From an uncultured Bacteroidales bacterium (GTDB lineage: Bacteria; Bacteroidota; Bacteroidia; Bacteroidales; UBA932), in assembly GCA_900316245.1 (NCBI GenBank), contig ONCE01000016.1, positions 1 to 56,443 of the forward strand: a stretch of DNA of 56,443 nucleotides, given 5' to 3'. Under the pieces are notes generated by a model. The model saw only the letters and a program-made list of their open reading frames with translations. It had not been told where the DNA came from and made no database searches. A program made the position numbers and the translations under genes. Positions 23,971 to 31,916 of the stretch are shown here, in pieces (positions within the stretch are counted from its first letter, which is position 1; each line of letters opens with the position of its first letter).

Positions 23971-24732
23971 ATGAAACGCAAACTGCTTTTGCTGGCCGCT
24001 CTTGTGGCAACCGCCCTGCTGGCCGTTTCCTGCCACGCAGAGGGTTACAACAACGACATCGCCCCGGATACGCCGGATCCTACCGTTACCCATAAGGGCC
24101 CCAAGGCGGTCTTTATCGGAGACAGTATCACCTGGCAGTGGGGACTGGTAACCCGCACGCTGAAGGAGAGCCAGAAGGTCATCATCCCCACGGACCCCAA
24201 ACCCGAATGGATGAGTATCTCCGGCAACTCGGTCACCATTACCTGGCACGCCGCGTTCTTTACCTCCAACAACTATGTTGACAAGGGGGTGAGCGGAGAG
24301 CGTACAGATCAGATGCTGGCCCGTTACCAGAGCGACGTCCTTTCCCTGGATCCGTCCTGTGTGGTGATTATGGGAGGCACCAATGACCTGGCCCAGGGCT
24401 ATACCAAGGACCAGATTATGACCAACCTCAAGTCCATGGCCGAGCAAGCTGCCGCCAAGGATATGAAGGTGGTGCTTTGCTCGGTGACTCCGTGCAACAT
24501 GACCTATTCCAGGCTCGTCCCCCAAGAGAAGGGTCCCCATATCGTAGCCTTGAACAAGATGATCAAGAGCTATGCTTCCGAGAAGGGTTTTACCTATTGT
24601 GACTATTTTCCGGCCCTTGTGGCCGATGACGGCTATTCGCTTAAAGACGAGTATTGTCTGTATGATAAGCTCCATCCCAACCCCGACGCTTATACGGTGA
24701 TGGAAGGCATTATTCAGAAAATATTGAAATAG
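23971..24732 (+). CDS. SGNH/GDSL-family hydrolase lipoprotein
   Basis: A 253-residue lipoprotein (lipobox LLAVSC, Cys 21). SGNH blocks are visible: block I KAVFIGDSITWQW with the nucleophile Ser at residue 52, a Gly-containing block KGVSGERTDQMLARY, block III MGGTNDLAQG with its Asn, and block V YDKLHPNPDAY with the Asp/His pair. Such enzymes remove acyl groups or hydrolyse other esters. In this locus it may deacylate the imported or surface-bound glycan so that the NAGPA enzymes can act. It starts 3 bases after the NAGPA gene. The substrate is inferred only from context. Confidence 0.88.
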   Translation: MKRKLLLLAALVATALLAVSCHAEGYNNDIAPDTPDPTVTHKGPKAVFIGDSITWQWGLVTRTLKESQKVIIPTDPKPEWMSISGNSVTITWHAAFFTSNNYVDKGVSGERTDQMLARYQSDVLSLDPSCVVIMGGTNDLAQGYTKDQIMTNLKSMAEQAAAKDMKVVLCSVTPCNMTYSRLVPQEKGPHIVALNKMIKSYASEKGFTYCDYFPALVADDGYSLKDEYCLYDKLHPNPDAYTVMEGIIQKILK

Positions 24733-25063
24733 AACAACTTAACCATTTTTATGAAGAGAGATTTATCGTTTCTGCTTTCGGCAGTGACTTTCCTTGGTTG
24801 TTGCCGGATGTGGTAGGGAAAAGGCCTCTTGCACGATTCTCCCCGTATTTCCATTTGTGCAAATACATTCGAGGCGCCCTTTCTGCATCTGACTTGGCAG
24901 GCAAACGGTATCATTCGCGTCATCAAAACGGACAAGCCCGCCGTAAAAAGCTGTTTTTTCCGGTAAAGCTGTGCGGGAATCAATATCAACATCATTGTCC
25001 TAAGCTATTTGCCTCCGCTGCCGAAAGCAGAACGATAATCTCTCTTTTTTTCTAACAATCACT
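24733..25063 (+). other. 331-bp AT-richer intergenic stretch with a short interrupted reading frame
   Basis: No convincing gene is seen. An ATG at 24751 opens a 21-codon frame (MKRDLSFLLSAVTFLGCCRM) that looks like a lipoprotein signal peptide and stops at TAG 24814-24816. The same frame then stays open for another 49 codons (ending HLTWQANGIIRVIKTDKPAV, then KSCFFR, before TAA). This could be the decayed start of a former lipoprotein gene or chance. No TAnnTTTG promoter or good terminator was found. The stretch separates the first part of the operon from the later part and is visibly less GC-rich than its left flank. Confidence 0.5.
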
Positions 25064-25213
25064 ATGAATAAACAAGAAACGAACACCAAAATGCCGTATA
25101 CTCCCCCTATGGTATCGGTTATTGCCCTCTTCCATGAGCAGGATATAGCTACCGGCTCATCGCCTACTCTTACCGACATGAATAACGACGTCATCTTTGA
25201 CGATTCATTTTAA
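25064..25213 (+). CDS. Small 49-residue protein of unknown function
   Basis: The frame encodes MNKQETNTKMPYTPPMVSVI through a middle HEQDIATGSSPTL to the acidic end DVIFDDSF. It has no signal peptide or membrane span. The layout (short basic start, a Y-x-P-P-x(n)-hydrophobic stretch, a GS turn, an acidic Asp-rich tail) resembles the short unnamed peptides often encoded just upstream of large lipoprotein genes in Bacteroidales. Its stop lies 16 bases before the start of the 25230 gene, so the two are probably translated from one message. Function unknown; possibilities are a leader peptide, a secreted peptide or a translational coupler. Confidence 0.55.
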   Translation: MNKQETNTKMPYTPPMVSVIALFHEQDIATGSSPTLTDMNNDVIFDDSF

Positions 25214-25229
25214 TGGGAGGGGACGTATT

Positions 25230-28200
25230 ATGAAGAACAAAATGATCCGTTCCGCTTTTGCTGCGGCCGCTTTAATTGCTTTGACGGCATCCTGCGTCCG
25301 GGAGACGCTTGCCCCGGTGGATGAGAATGTGGACGCTTCCGTTACCATCAATGCCAGCATTGCCGATCTTTCTACAAAGGTGGTTTTCACCCCTTCCTAC
25401 ACGGGCGGAAAGCCCCAGTCCATGACTCTTACCTGGGCCGAAGGTGACAAGCTTCGTATTTACAACCACGCCGACAGAACCCAGTATTCGGACTTCACCC
25501 TTTCATCTGGATCCATCGGACAGAAAGATGGCCTATTTACAGGTACTCCTGTATCGGCCTCTTCCTATGATGTGGAGGTCATCAGCGGAAGCTTTGATTA
25601 CGCTGCCCAGACCCAGCCGTCCGACGGCGTGACGACGGATCTTAAGTATCAGGCCTGTGCGACGGGTCTTACGGACCTGAACAATGTCGTATTCACGGAC
25701 TTTTCCAGTGTCCTGGCTGTTACGGTTAAAATGCCCACCTCGGCTGTTGCCGGCACGGTCAAGTCCGTAGACATTAAGGCCGGCTCCAATATCTTTAACG
25801 GCGGCAACACCCTGAGCATTACGTTCTCTGCCCTTGGAGACGCCGATAATGACGGTATTCTGCATTTCTTTGCCACGCTTCCTATGGGAGACCAGCCCCT
25901 TGCCAAAGGGACCACCCTGCTGGTGCATTTGAATGCCCCCGGTGAGGCACAGGATGTATATACCCGCTTCCTGGAACTCCCTGCCGCCAAGACTTTCACC
26001 CACAACGATCTGAACACGATCAACATCAACGCTACAAACAGCCCCTCGTATGCCAATACCTCCACCACAGGCATCGGTACCGTGGACAATCCTTATCTGA
26101 TTGGCGACAAGTATCAGATGCAGGCGATGTACAACTTAATGGAATCCGGTAAAACCAAGTATTTCAAGATGGTGGATGATGTGGATCTGAATGGCATAGC
26201 CTGGCGGCCGCTGAATACCGAAAGTGGAGATGCGGCTAAGTCCCTGGATTTTGATGGCGACGGCCATACCATTGACCATCTGACTGTCGTAGGCGCCAGT
26301 GCAGGCGATTATCCCAGTTTTGCCGGCTATCTCTGTGGAAACGTGAGGAATGTGGAATTTGACAACGCAAGCATCACGGTTGGAACTACAAAGGAACAGA
26401 GCGGAGGTGTTGTGGCTTCTTACCTGGGCGGGAACGGCAAAACGGCCAGTTGCAGCGGGGTAACCATCCGCAATTCTACTTTAACGTCCGGAGGATCCAA
26501 TGCTTATGTCGGTGGACTTGCTGCCCGTGTGGGTAAGGCCAGTGAGGTCAGGGACTGCCACGTAATCAATACGACAGTCTTTACACCCGGAGGGTCTGTG
26601 GCAGGATTATTGGCCTATATTGCCAGTAATCATAATCTTATCATCTCGGATTGTTCTGCTGACGGCATCACTGTAACTGGAGGAGGAGCTCATTATGCTG
26701 GGGGACTAGTAGCTTGTATTGTCTCGACTTCCTCAACGACGACAATCTGCCGAAGCCATTCTTCCGGCTCCGTGGTAAGAAGCAGTGGCTCTGGACGTCA
26801 CTTTGGCGGTCTGGTTGGAAGCATTCAAGCTCCGAATGTCACTATCTCCAACTGCTATTCTACTTGCTCCGTGGAGGGATATCAATTCAATGGCGGATTG
26901 GTAGGTTCTTGGTGGAATACTGACAATTTTACTGGAGGAAGCGGAAGAATAGATCACTGTTTTACCTCAGGTCTTGTTACTGATAAAGGTAATTCCGGAG
27001 ATGGCGGTTTGGTGGGATGTATTAACGTTCCCGGCATTACCATTACCAACAGCATAGCATGGAATAGTGCCGTTACAGCCAAGGTTTATGGTGACGCTAA
27101 TTACAGTAGCGGAGCCATGGTGGGCCGTACTCATCCGAATACCCGCCTGGAGAACAACTATCGTAAACCGGGTATGGGCATTACTGCCTATTGGGTTCCC
27201 AGTGCAAATTTTGACCAACCCGATTCAAAGAAAGATGGGGACAAGTACTATATCTGGAAAATCGGTGCGGATAGGGTAGAGGCCAACGGAGGCTATACCA
27301 GTGCCGTGGCTTTCTCTAATCCTATCGCCCTTTGGGCCTATCACGGCAAGCATCTTCCTACCACTACCGTAGTCTCGCCTGACGATAAACTGGGCTGGAC
27401 CTCAAATGAACCCATCTCCGGCATTTCCAGCCCCGCACCGGATATGGCGGAATTCGCGGGGTATACGGGTCTCAACAACTGGGGCCTTGGGACTACCGAG
27501 ACCATTGTCGACGGGGTTCAGTGGACCCATTTCCACGGGACCTGGGAGGGTCAGATCCGGGAGATTAACATTATCACGACTACTCTGAATGAACACAATA
27601 AACTGAGAATCTACCAGAACTATTCTGACGATGGTAAATTGTACCTCAATGAAAAATGTGTTTTGGTGGATGCCGTGGCCGGAACCAATGGGTCAATGAC
27701 CTCCCAGTTTGTTCGGGTGAACGATGTTATCAAGACATCAGGAAATGATGCCGACGATGAATGGCAGCACAACTGTGCCTTGACTATCAACGGTGATGTT
27801 GTCGATATTGTAAAAGTAACCAACAACTTTGAAGCTTCCACGCTGGCAAGTAACACGGTCTCCTGCGCCGGCCCGCTCCTGGTATGGAAGGGCAACAAGC
27901 TCTCCACTCCCGCCGAATGGTTGGCGGCTGATACGAACAAATGGCTTACGGATGGTGGAAATACCGGAGGTCAGCCCCGAACCGCCATCGGCATTAACAA
28001 AGAAGGGACGAAAGTGATTCAGGTAACGGTTGACGGCCGTTGGACCAGTGGCAGCGATGCCCAAAAAGCCTATGGTATGTCCACCGATTTGCTGGCTCAA
28101 CTGATGGCAGAACTGGGTTGCTACAAGGCCATGAACCTGGATGGCGGCGGCGGATCGCAGATGTGGGTTTATGGACAGGGTGATATACACAACATTGTAA

Positions 28201-28325
28201 ACCACCCTCACAATACCTGGCCCGTATATGGAACGGATTCCGCCCCTTATATCTGGATAAAAAACGGAGAAGTGGCTCGCCGTACCACCAACTGCGCCGT
28301 TTATGTATATAGCGATTTGAAATAA
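25230..28325 (+). CDS. Fimbrillin-like / GLUG repeat / phosphodiester glycosidase fusion lipoprotein
   Basis: A 1031-residue lipoprotein. Start 25230 (MKNKMIRSAFAAAALIALTA, then SC) is chosen because it gives the signal peptide directly and follows a GGGAGGGG stretch; the frame is open 11 codons further up. Domains in order: a fimbrillin-like region (about 20-285; ASIADLSTKVVFTPSYTGG, WAEGDKLRIYN), a GLUG-type module (about 290-690; GTVDNPYLIGDKYQMQAMYN, DVDLNGIAWRPLN, repeated GGL/GGV turns, AYHGKHLP), then a NAGPA domain (about 735-1031; QPRTAIGINKEGTK, VDGRW, MNLDGGGGSQMWVYG with Asp 971). It is thus a binding module joined to a catalytic one. Codon use is less biased than in the preceding genes, suggesting later acquisition or weaker expression. 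Confidence 0.85.
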   Translation: MKNKMIRSAFAAAALIALTASCVRETLAPVDENVDASVTINASIADLSTKVVFTPSYTGGKPQSMTLTWAEGDKLRIYNHADRTQYSDFTLSSGSIGQKDGLFTGTPVSASSYDVEVISGSFDYAAQTQPSDGVTTDLKYQACATGLTDLNNVVFTDFSSVLAVTVKMPTSAVAGTVKSVDIKAGSNIFNGGNTLSITFSALGDADNDGILHFFATLPMGDQPLAKGTTLLVHLNAPGEAQDVYTRFLELPAAKTFTHNDLNTININATNSPSYANTSTTGIGTVDNPYLIGDKYQMQAMYNLMESGKTKYFKMVDDVDLNGIAWRPLNTESGDAAKSLDFDGDGHTIDHLTVVGASAGDYPSFAGYLCGNVRNVEFDNASITVGTTKEQSGGVVASYLGGNGKTASCSGVTIRNSTLTSGGSNAYVGGLAARVGKASEVRDCHVINTTVFTPGGSVAGLLAYIASNHNLIISDCSADGITVTGGGAHYAGGLVACIVSTSSTTTICRSHSSGSVVRSSGSGRHFGGLVGSIQAPNVTISNCYSTCSVEGYQFNGGLVGSWWNTDNFTGGSGRIDHCFTSGLVTDKGNSGDGGLVGCINVPGITITNSIAWNSAVTAKVYGDANYSSGAMVGRTHPNTRLENNYRKPGMGITAYWVPSANFDQPDSKKDGDKYYIWKIGADRVEANGGYTSAVAFSNPIALWAYHGKHLPTTTVVSPDDKLGWTSNEPISGISSPAPDMAEFAGYTGLNNWGLGTTETIVDGVQWTHFHGTWEGQIREINIITTTLNEHNKLRIYQNYSDDGKLYLNEKCVLVDAVAGTNGSMTSQFVRVNDVIKTSGNDADDEWQHNCALTINGDVVDIVKVTNNFEASTLASNTVSCAGPLLVWKGNKLSTPAEWLAADTNKWLTDGGNTGGQPRTAIGINKEGTKVIQVTVDGRWTSGSDAQKAYGMSTDLLAQLMAELGCYKAMNLDGGGGSQMWVYGQGDIHNIVNHPHNTWPVYGTDSAPYIWIKNGEVARRTTNCAVYVYSDLK

Positions 28326-28336
28326 CAGTAAACCAT

Positions 28337-29719
28337 ATGAGTGTCATAGATTTCTTTAAGATGGAAGCGGGGGCCAAAGCGGCACCGGTCCCGGCCGAGA
28401 AGGTGGAAAAGACCTACAAGCGCCTGCGTATGCAGACGTTCCTGGCGGCCACCTTCGGCTATGCCCTGTATTATGTGTGCCGCCTGTCGATGGGCGTGAT
28501 GAAGCAGCCGCTCATAGATGCGGGCCTGCTCAATGCCACGCAGCTGGGTATCATTGGCGCCTGCCTCTACTGGGCCTACGCCATTTGCAAGCTCTTCAGC
28601 GGCTTCCTGGCCGACAGTTCCAATATCAAGCGATTCATGGCGCTGGGCCTCGTTGTGTCCGTGCTTATGAATTTTGTGATGGGCATCCTGGGCGTCAGTG
28701 CGCTCAATGGCGGGATTGCCAATTCGGCCCTTTTCATAGTGTTTGCCATTTGTTGGGCCGTGAACGGCGGCGCCCAGTCCATGGGCGCCCCGCCTGCCAT
28801 CATTTCGCTGTCCCGCTGGTTCCCCCTGCGCATCCGCGGTACGTTCTACGGCTTCTTCAGCAGTTCGCACAATATTGGCGAAGGCCTTTCCTTTGTGTTT
28901 GTGGGTATGCTGGTGGCTGCGCTGGGTTGGAAGTGGGGCTTCTTTGGAGCCGCCCTGGCCGGCATAGTGGGTGTAGTCATCATCCTGCTCTTCCTGCACA
29001 ATTCTCCGGAATCCAAGGGCCTGCCGCCCATTGAGGTTCTCTCGGGAGAGGCCGAGGAGAAGACGCAGCTCACCCCCGAGCAGAAGCGTGCCCAGACCAA
29101 GAAGATGCAGGCCGCCGTGATCCGGAATCCCGGAGTATGGATTCTGGCCGCCGCCAGCGCCTTTATGTATATGAGCCGCTATGCCATCAACGAGTGGGGC
29201 ACCATCTTCCTGCAGGAAGCCAAGGGTTATGACCTGGCCGGCGCTGCCGCCATCATTGGCATCAACCCCATCTTTGGAATCATCGGCACGGTGGTCTCCG
29301 GCTGGCTGTCCGACGTCCTGTTCCGGGGAGACCGCAAGTATCCCGCTTTTGTAGCCGGATTGCTGGAATCCATTGCCCTGGCCCTGTTCCTGTTCGGAGG
29401 ACCGGCCAAGTGGGTCAACATCCTGGCCATGATCCTGTTCGGCATTGCCATTGGCGTGCTCATCAGTTTTGTGGGCGGCCTTATGGCCATTGACCTGGTG
29501 CCCCGCGCGGCCACCGGTGCGGCGCTTGGTATCATGGGCCTGGCCTCCTACGCGGCCGCCGGCCTGCAGAATGTGATCACGGGTATCCTTCTGGACAACA
29601 ATATGGTGGACGGCGTGCACGACTTTACCTATGCCGGCTGGTTCTGGCTGGGTACGGCCGTCATTTCCTTCCTGCTTCCCATCCTGAACTGGAAGCGGAA
29701 ACAGCAGACTATTGAGTAA
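28337..29719 (+). CDS. MFS transporter, organophosphate:phosphate antiporter (OPA/GlpT-UhpT) type
   Basis: A 460-residue inner membrane protein with about 12 hydrophobic spans and a charged central loop (about residues 222-262). OPA-family features are the cytosolic start before ALYYVCRLSMGVMKQPLI (compare the NYxxR region of GlpT/UhpT), the AICKLFSGFLAD loop between helices 2 and 3, and PPAIISLSRWFPLRIRGTFYG. These carriers exchange glycerol-3-phosphate, hexose phosphates or related esters for phosphate. Starting 11 bases after the fusion glycosidase gene, it probably imports a phosphorylated product of the locus, or exports phosphate. Ordinary PUL sugar importers are of a different MFS family, so its presence argues for a phosphorylated substrate. 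Confidence 0.88.
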   Translation: MSVIDFFKMEAGAKAAPVPAEKVEKTYKRLRMQTFLAATFGYALYYVCRLSMGVMKQPLIDAGLLNATQLGIIGACLYWAYAICKLFSGFLADSSNIKRFMALGLVVSVLMNFVMGILGVSALNGGIANSALFIVFAICWAVNGGAQSMGAPPAIISLSRWFPLRIRGTFYGFFSSSHNIGEGLSFVFVGMLVAALGWKWGFFGAALAGIVGVVIILLFLHNSPESKGLPPIEVLSGEAEEKTQLTPEQKRAQTKKMQAAVIRNPGVWILAAASAFMYMSRYAINEWGTIFLQEAKGYDLAGAAAIIGINPIFGIIGTVVSGWLSDVLFRGDRKYPAFVAGLLESIALALFLFGGPAKWVNILAMILFGIAIGVLISFVGGLMAIDLVPRAATGAALGIMGLASYAAAGLQNVITGILLDNNMVDGVHDFTYAGWFWLGTAVISFLLPILNWKRKQQTIE

Positions 29720-29727
29720 TTGATTAT

Positions 29728-31914
29728 ATGATGTATACAAAAAAAACCAACCGAATCTTCTGCCTCCTGGCGCTGTGTGTCCTGTTTCTGGGCCAGGTAG
29801 CCCGGGCTCAGGCCCCGTCCGGCGAGGGATGGCAGTGCGTCACCGTCAATGACGGCATTACTTACTATTCATTTACCGGCCTGGAGCCGGTCTCCGGATC
29901 CCCCCAGCGGATTTTTGTGACCGACTGGGATATGTCCAACAAGGATTATGCATTGCGTTTCGTCTGGTCCGGAGAAAGAACCGCCACCTCTGAGATCTTC
30001 CGCAGGGAGAATGCCGTGGTGGCCCTCAATGCCGCCTATGAGCCGGAATCGATAGTCCTCAAAATGGGAGGCACCTATCATTCCTGCATGCCCAAGGACG
30101 TGGTGATGAAAACAACTGTCCCCAACTGGAAAAGCGAGGCGGCCGTTTACACCGACGCCTCCGGGCAGAAGGTCCGGATAGGTTTTGACGGAAAGGGAAA
30201 GACCATCGCCGAGCAGCGGGAGTTTTACGCCAACTCCACCTGGGACAACATCTACACCAGTGCCCCGATGCTCATTGACGACTACAATCCCGTAGGAGCC
30301 TTCTTCGTGGACAGTACCCTCACAGCCGCCCAGCTGGCCGAGTACAACTACGAGGATCCCATCCGTCACCAGGGTGTACGCCATCCCCGTACGGCGGTGG
30401 CGCTTACCGGGGACAATCACTTTATCATGGTAGCCGTGGACGGTCGCCGTCCGGGCGTGAGCGAGGGCATGTCGGCCCGTGAGCTGACCCGTTTCATTGA
30501 GAAAAACTTCCATCCTCGCTATGCCCTGAATATGGACGGCGGCGGTTCCACCACCATGTGCGTCCGCGGTTTGGGGGATCCTGAAACCCACGTGGTGAAC
30601 CAACCCTTCAGCAACAAGGCCGCCGAACGCGGCAAGGAGCGCACGCTGGTATCGTTCTTCTGCATCGTTGAGGCCCCCAAGGCCCCGGTAAACGATGTAA
30701 GGGAACAGGTGAAGGCCGATTGGAACAAGTCTTCCGGCCTGGACCGCGTGCTGGACTGGGGCCCTAAGCCGGGCAGTCCTGCCCCCAAGGGTTATGAGGC
30801 TACGTATATCAGTCATTACGGCCGCCACGGCTCCCGCTTTGCCTATACGGCCAAAGCCTATACCGTATTGCTGGAGATGCTCCGTGAGGGTGCCCAGAAA
30901 GACAATCTGACCCCTTACGGCCGCTATATGCTGGACCAGCTGGAGCCCTTCTGGGAAAAGGCGGAGTACCAGGTAGGGGACCTGACCGAAATGGGCTGGG
31001 ATCAGCATCAGCAGATTGCCCGGACCATGGTCAAGAGCTTCCCCAAGGCCTTTGAGAAGGGGAGCCGCATAGACGCCTGTTCTTCGGCCTCCGTCCGCTC
31101 CATCGTATCTATGGCTTCCTGCGTTTCCAGCATCTCCCGCGAGGCTCCGGTAGCCAAGGTGTATGCCCACCAGGGCAAACTGGACATCCAGGCCACCCGT
31201 CCCAACGAGGCCAAGAACCCGTTTGTGTACCAGGGCCCCAAGACGGTGTTCCCTTATCCCGAGAGTTCCGAAGAATTCTTCCTGCGCCACTTCCCTCAGT
31301 ACCCCGAGGTGCTGGCCCGCCTGTTCAAGGATGCCGATGCCGGATTGGGTGGCCGCAACGCCCACGACGTCTTCTTCAACCTCTATATGTTCGTGGCCGG
31401 TATGAACAGCCTGCCGCAGGAAATGCGCCTGGACGTGAAGGATTTCTTCACGCCGGAGGAATACGCCATCCTTTGGGAGACGGACAACTACGAGCGCTTC
31501 CGCGAGTACCTTCCTTACCGCACCTCCTGCTCGTCCATCGTGGATGATATGGTAGCCAAGGCCGATGCCCGCCTCGCTTCCCGCGAGCGCGGAGCCGACC
31601 TCCGCTTTGGCCACGACCACATTATGATGGCCCTGATGATGATTATGGACATAGACGACTTCAACAAGTATCCGTCCAACCCGGACGACCTGGTGAAGGT
31701 CTTCCAGAGCTACCGTTCTCCTATGGCTACCAATATGCAGCTGGTTTTCTACACGCCCGCCAAGGGACGTGCCGGAGAGCCGCTGGTGAAGGTGCTGCAC
31801 AATGGGGAAGAGGTGCGCCTGGGCTCCCTTCGGCCCTATGACGGAGCCTATTACAAGTGGGCCGATGTCAGAGAATATCTGCAAAATCGTGTATCTTTGT
31901 TTGTGAACCGCTAA
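29728..31914 (+). CDS. Bifunctional NAGPA phosphodiester glycosidase - histidine phosphatase fusion
   Basis: A 728-residue secreted protein with signal peptide (FCLLALCVLFLGQVARAQA, no lipobox), hence probably periplasmic or released. Residues about 30-312 form a NAGPA domain like the one at 22858 (DGITYYSFTG, TSAPMLIDD, HPRTAVALTGDNHF, MDGGGSTTMCVRG with Asp 270). Residues about 340-728 form a branch-2 histidine phosphatase related to MINPP/phytase enzymes: SHYGRHGSRF with RHGSR at 366-370, and the proton-donor motif HD at 629-630 (FGHDHIMM). All phosphatase signature residues expected are present. The two activities are sequential: uncapping a sugar-1-phosphodiester leaves a phosphomonoester that the second domain could remove. 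This reading is inference from domain chemistry. Confidence 0.9.
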   Translation: MMYTKKTNRIFCLLALCVLFLGQVARAQAPSGEGWQCVTVNDGITYYSFTGLEPVSGSPQRIFVTDWDMSNKDYALRFVWSGERTATSEIFRRENAVVALNAAYEPESIVLKMGGTYHSCMPKDVVMKTTVPNWKSEAAVYTDASGQKVRIGFDGKGKTIAEQREFYANSTWDNIYTSAPMLIDDYNPVGAFFVDSTLTAAQLAEYNYEDPIRHQGVRHPRTAVALTGDNHFIMVAVDGRRPGVSEGMSARELTRFIEKNFHPRYALNMDGGGSTTMCVRGLGDPETHVVNQPFSNKAAERGKERTLVSFFCIVEAPKAPVNDVREQVKADWNKSSGLDRVLDWGPKPGSPAPKGYEATYISHYGRHGSRFAYTAKAYTVLLEMLREGAQKDNLTPYGRYMLDQLEPFWEKAEYQVGDLTEMGWDQHQQIARTMVKSFPKAFEKGSRIDACSSASVRSIVSMASCVSSISREAPVAKVYAHQGKLDIQATRPNEAKNPFVYQGPKTVFPYPESSEEFFLRHFPQYPEVLARLFKDADAGLGGRNAHDVFFNLYMFVAGMNSLPQEMRLDVKDFFTPEEYAILWETDNYERFREYLPYRTSCSSIVDDMVAKADARLASRERGADLRFGHDHIMMALMMIMDIDDFNKYPSNPDDLVKVFQSYRSPMATNMQLVFYTPAKGRAGEPLVKVLHNGEEVRLGSLRPYDGAYYKWADVREYLQNRVSLFVNR

Positions 31915-31916
31915 GC

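Noticed and set aside
24714-24995. 93-codon minus-strand frame in the 24.7-25.0 kb gap
   Set aside because: It overlaps the end of the SGNH hydrolase gene, has no promoter and no recognisable protein features.
24798-25055. 85-codon plus-strand frame in the same gap
   Set aside because: Composition is basic and irregular with no domain; more likely chance in a non-coding stretch.
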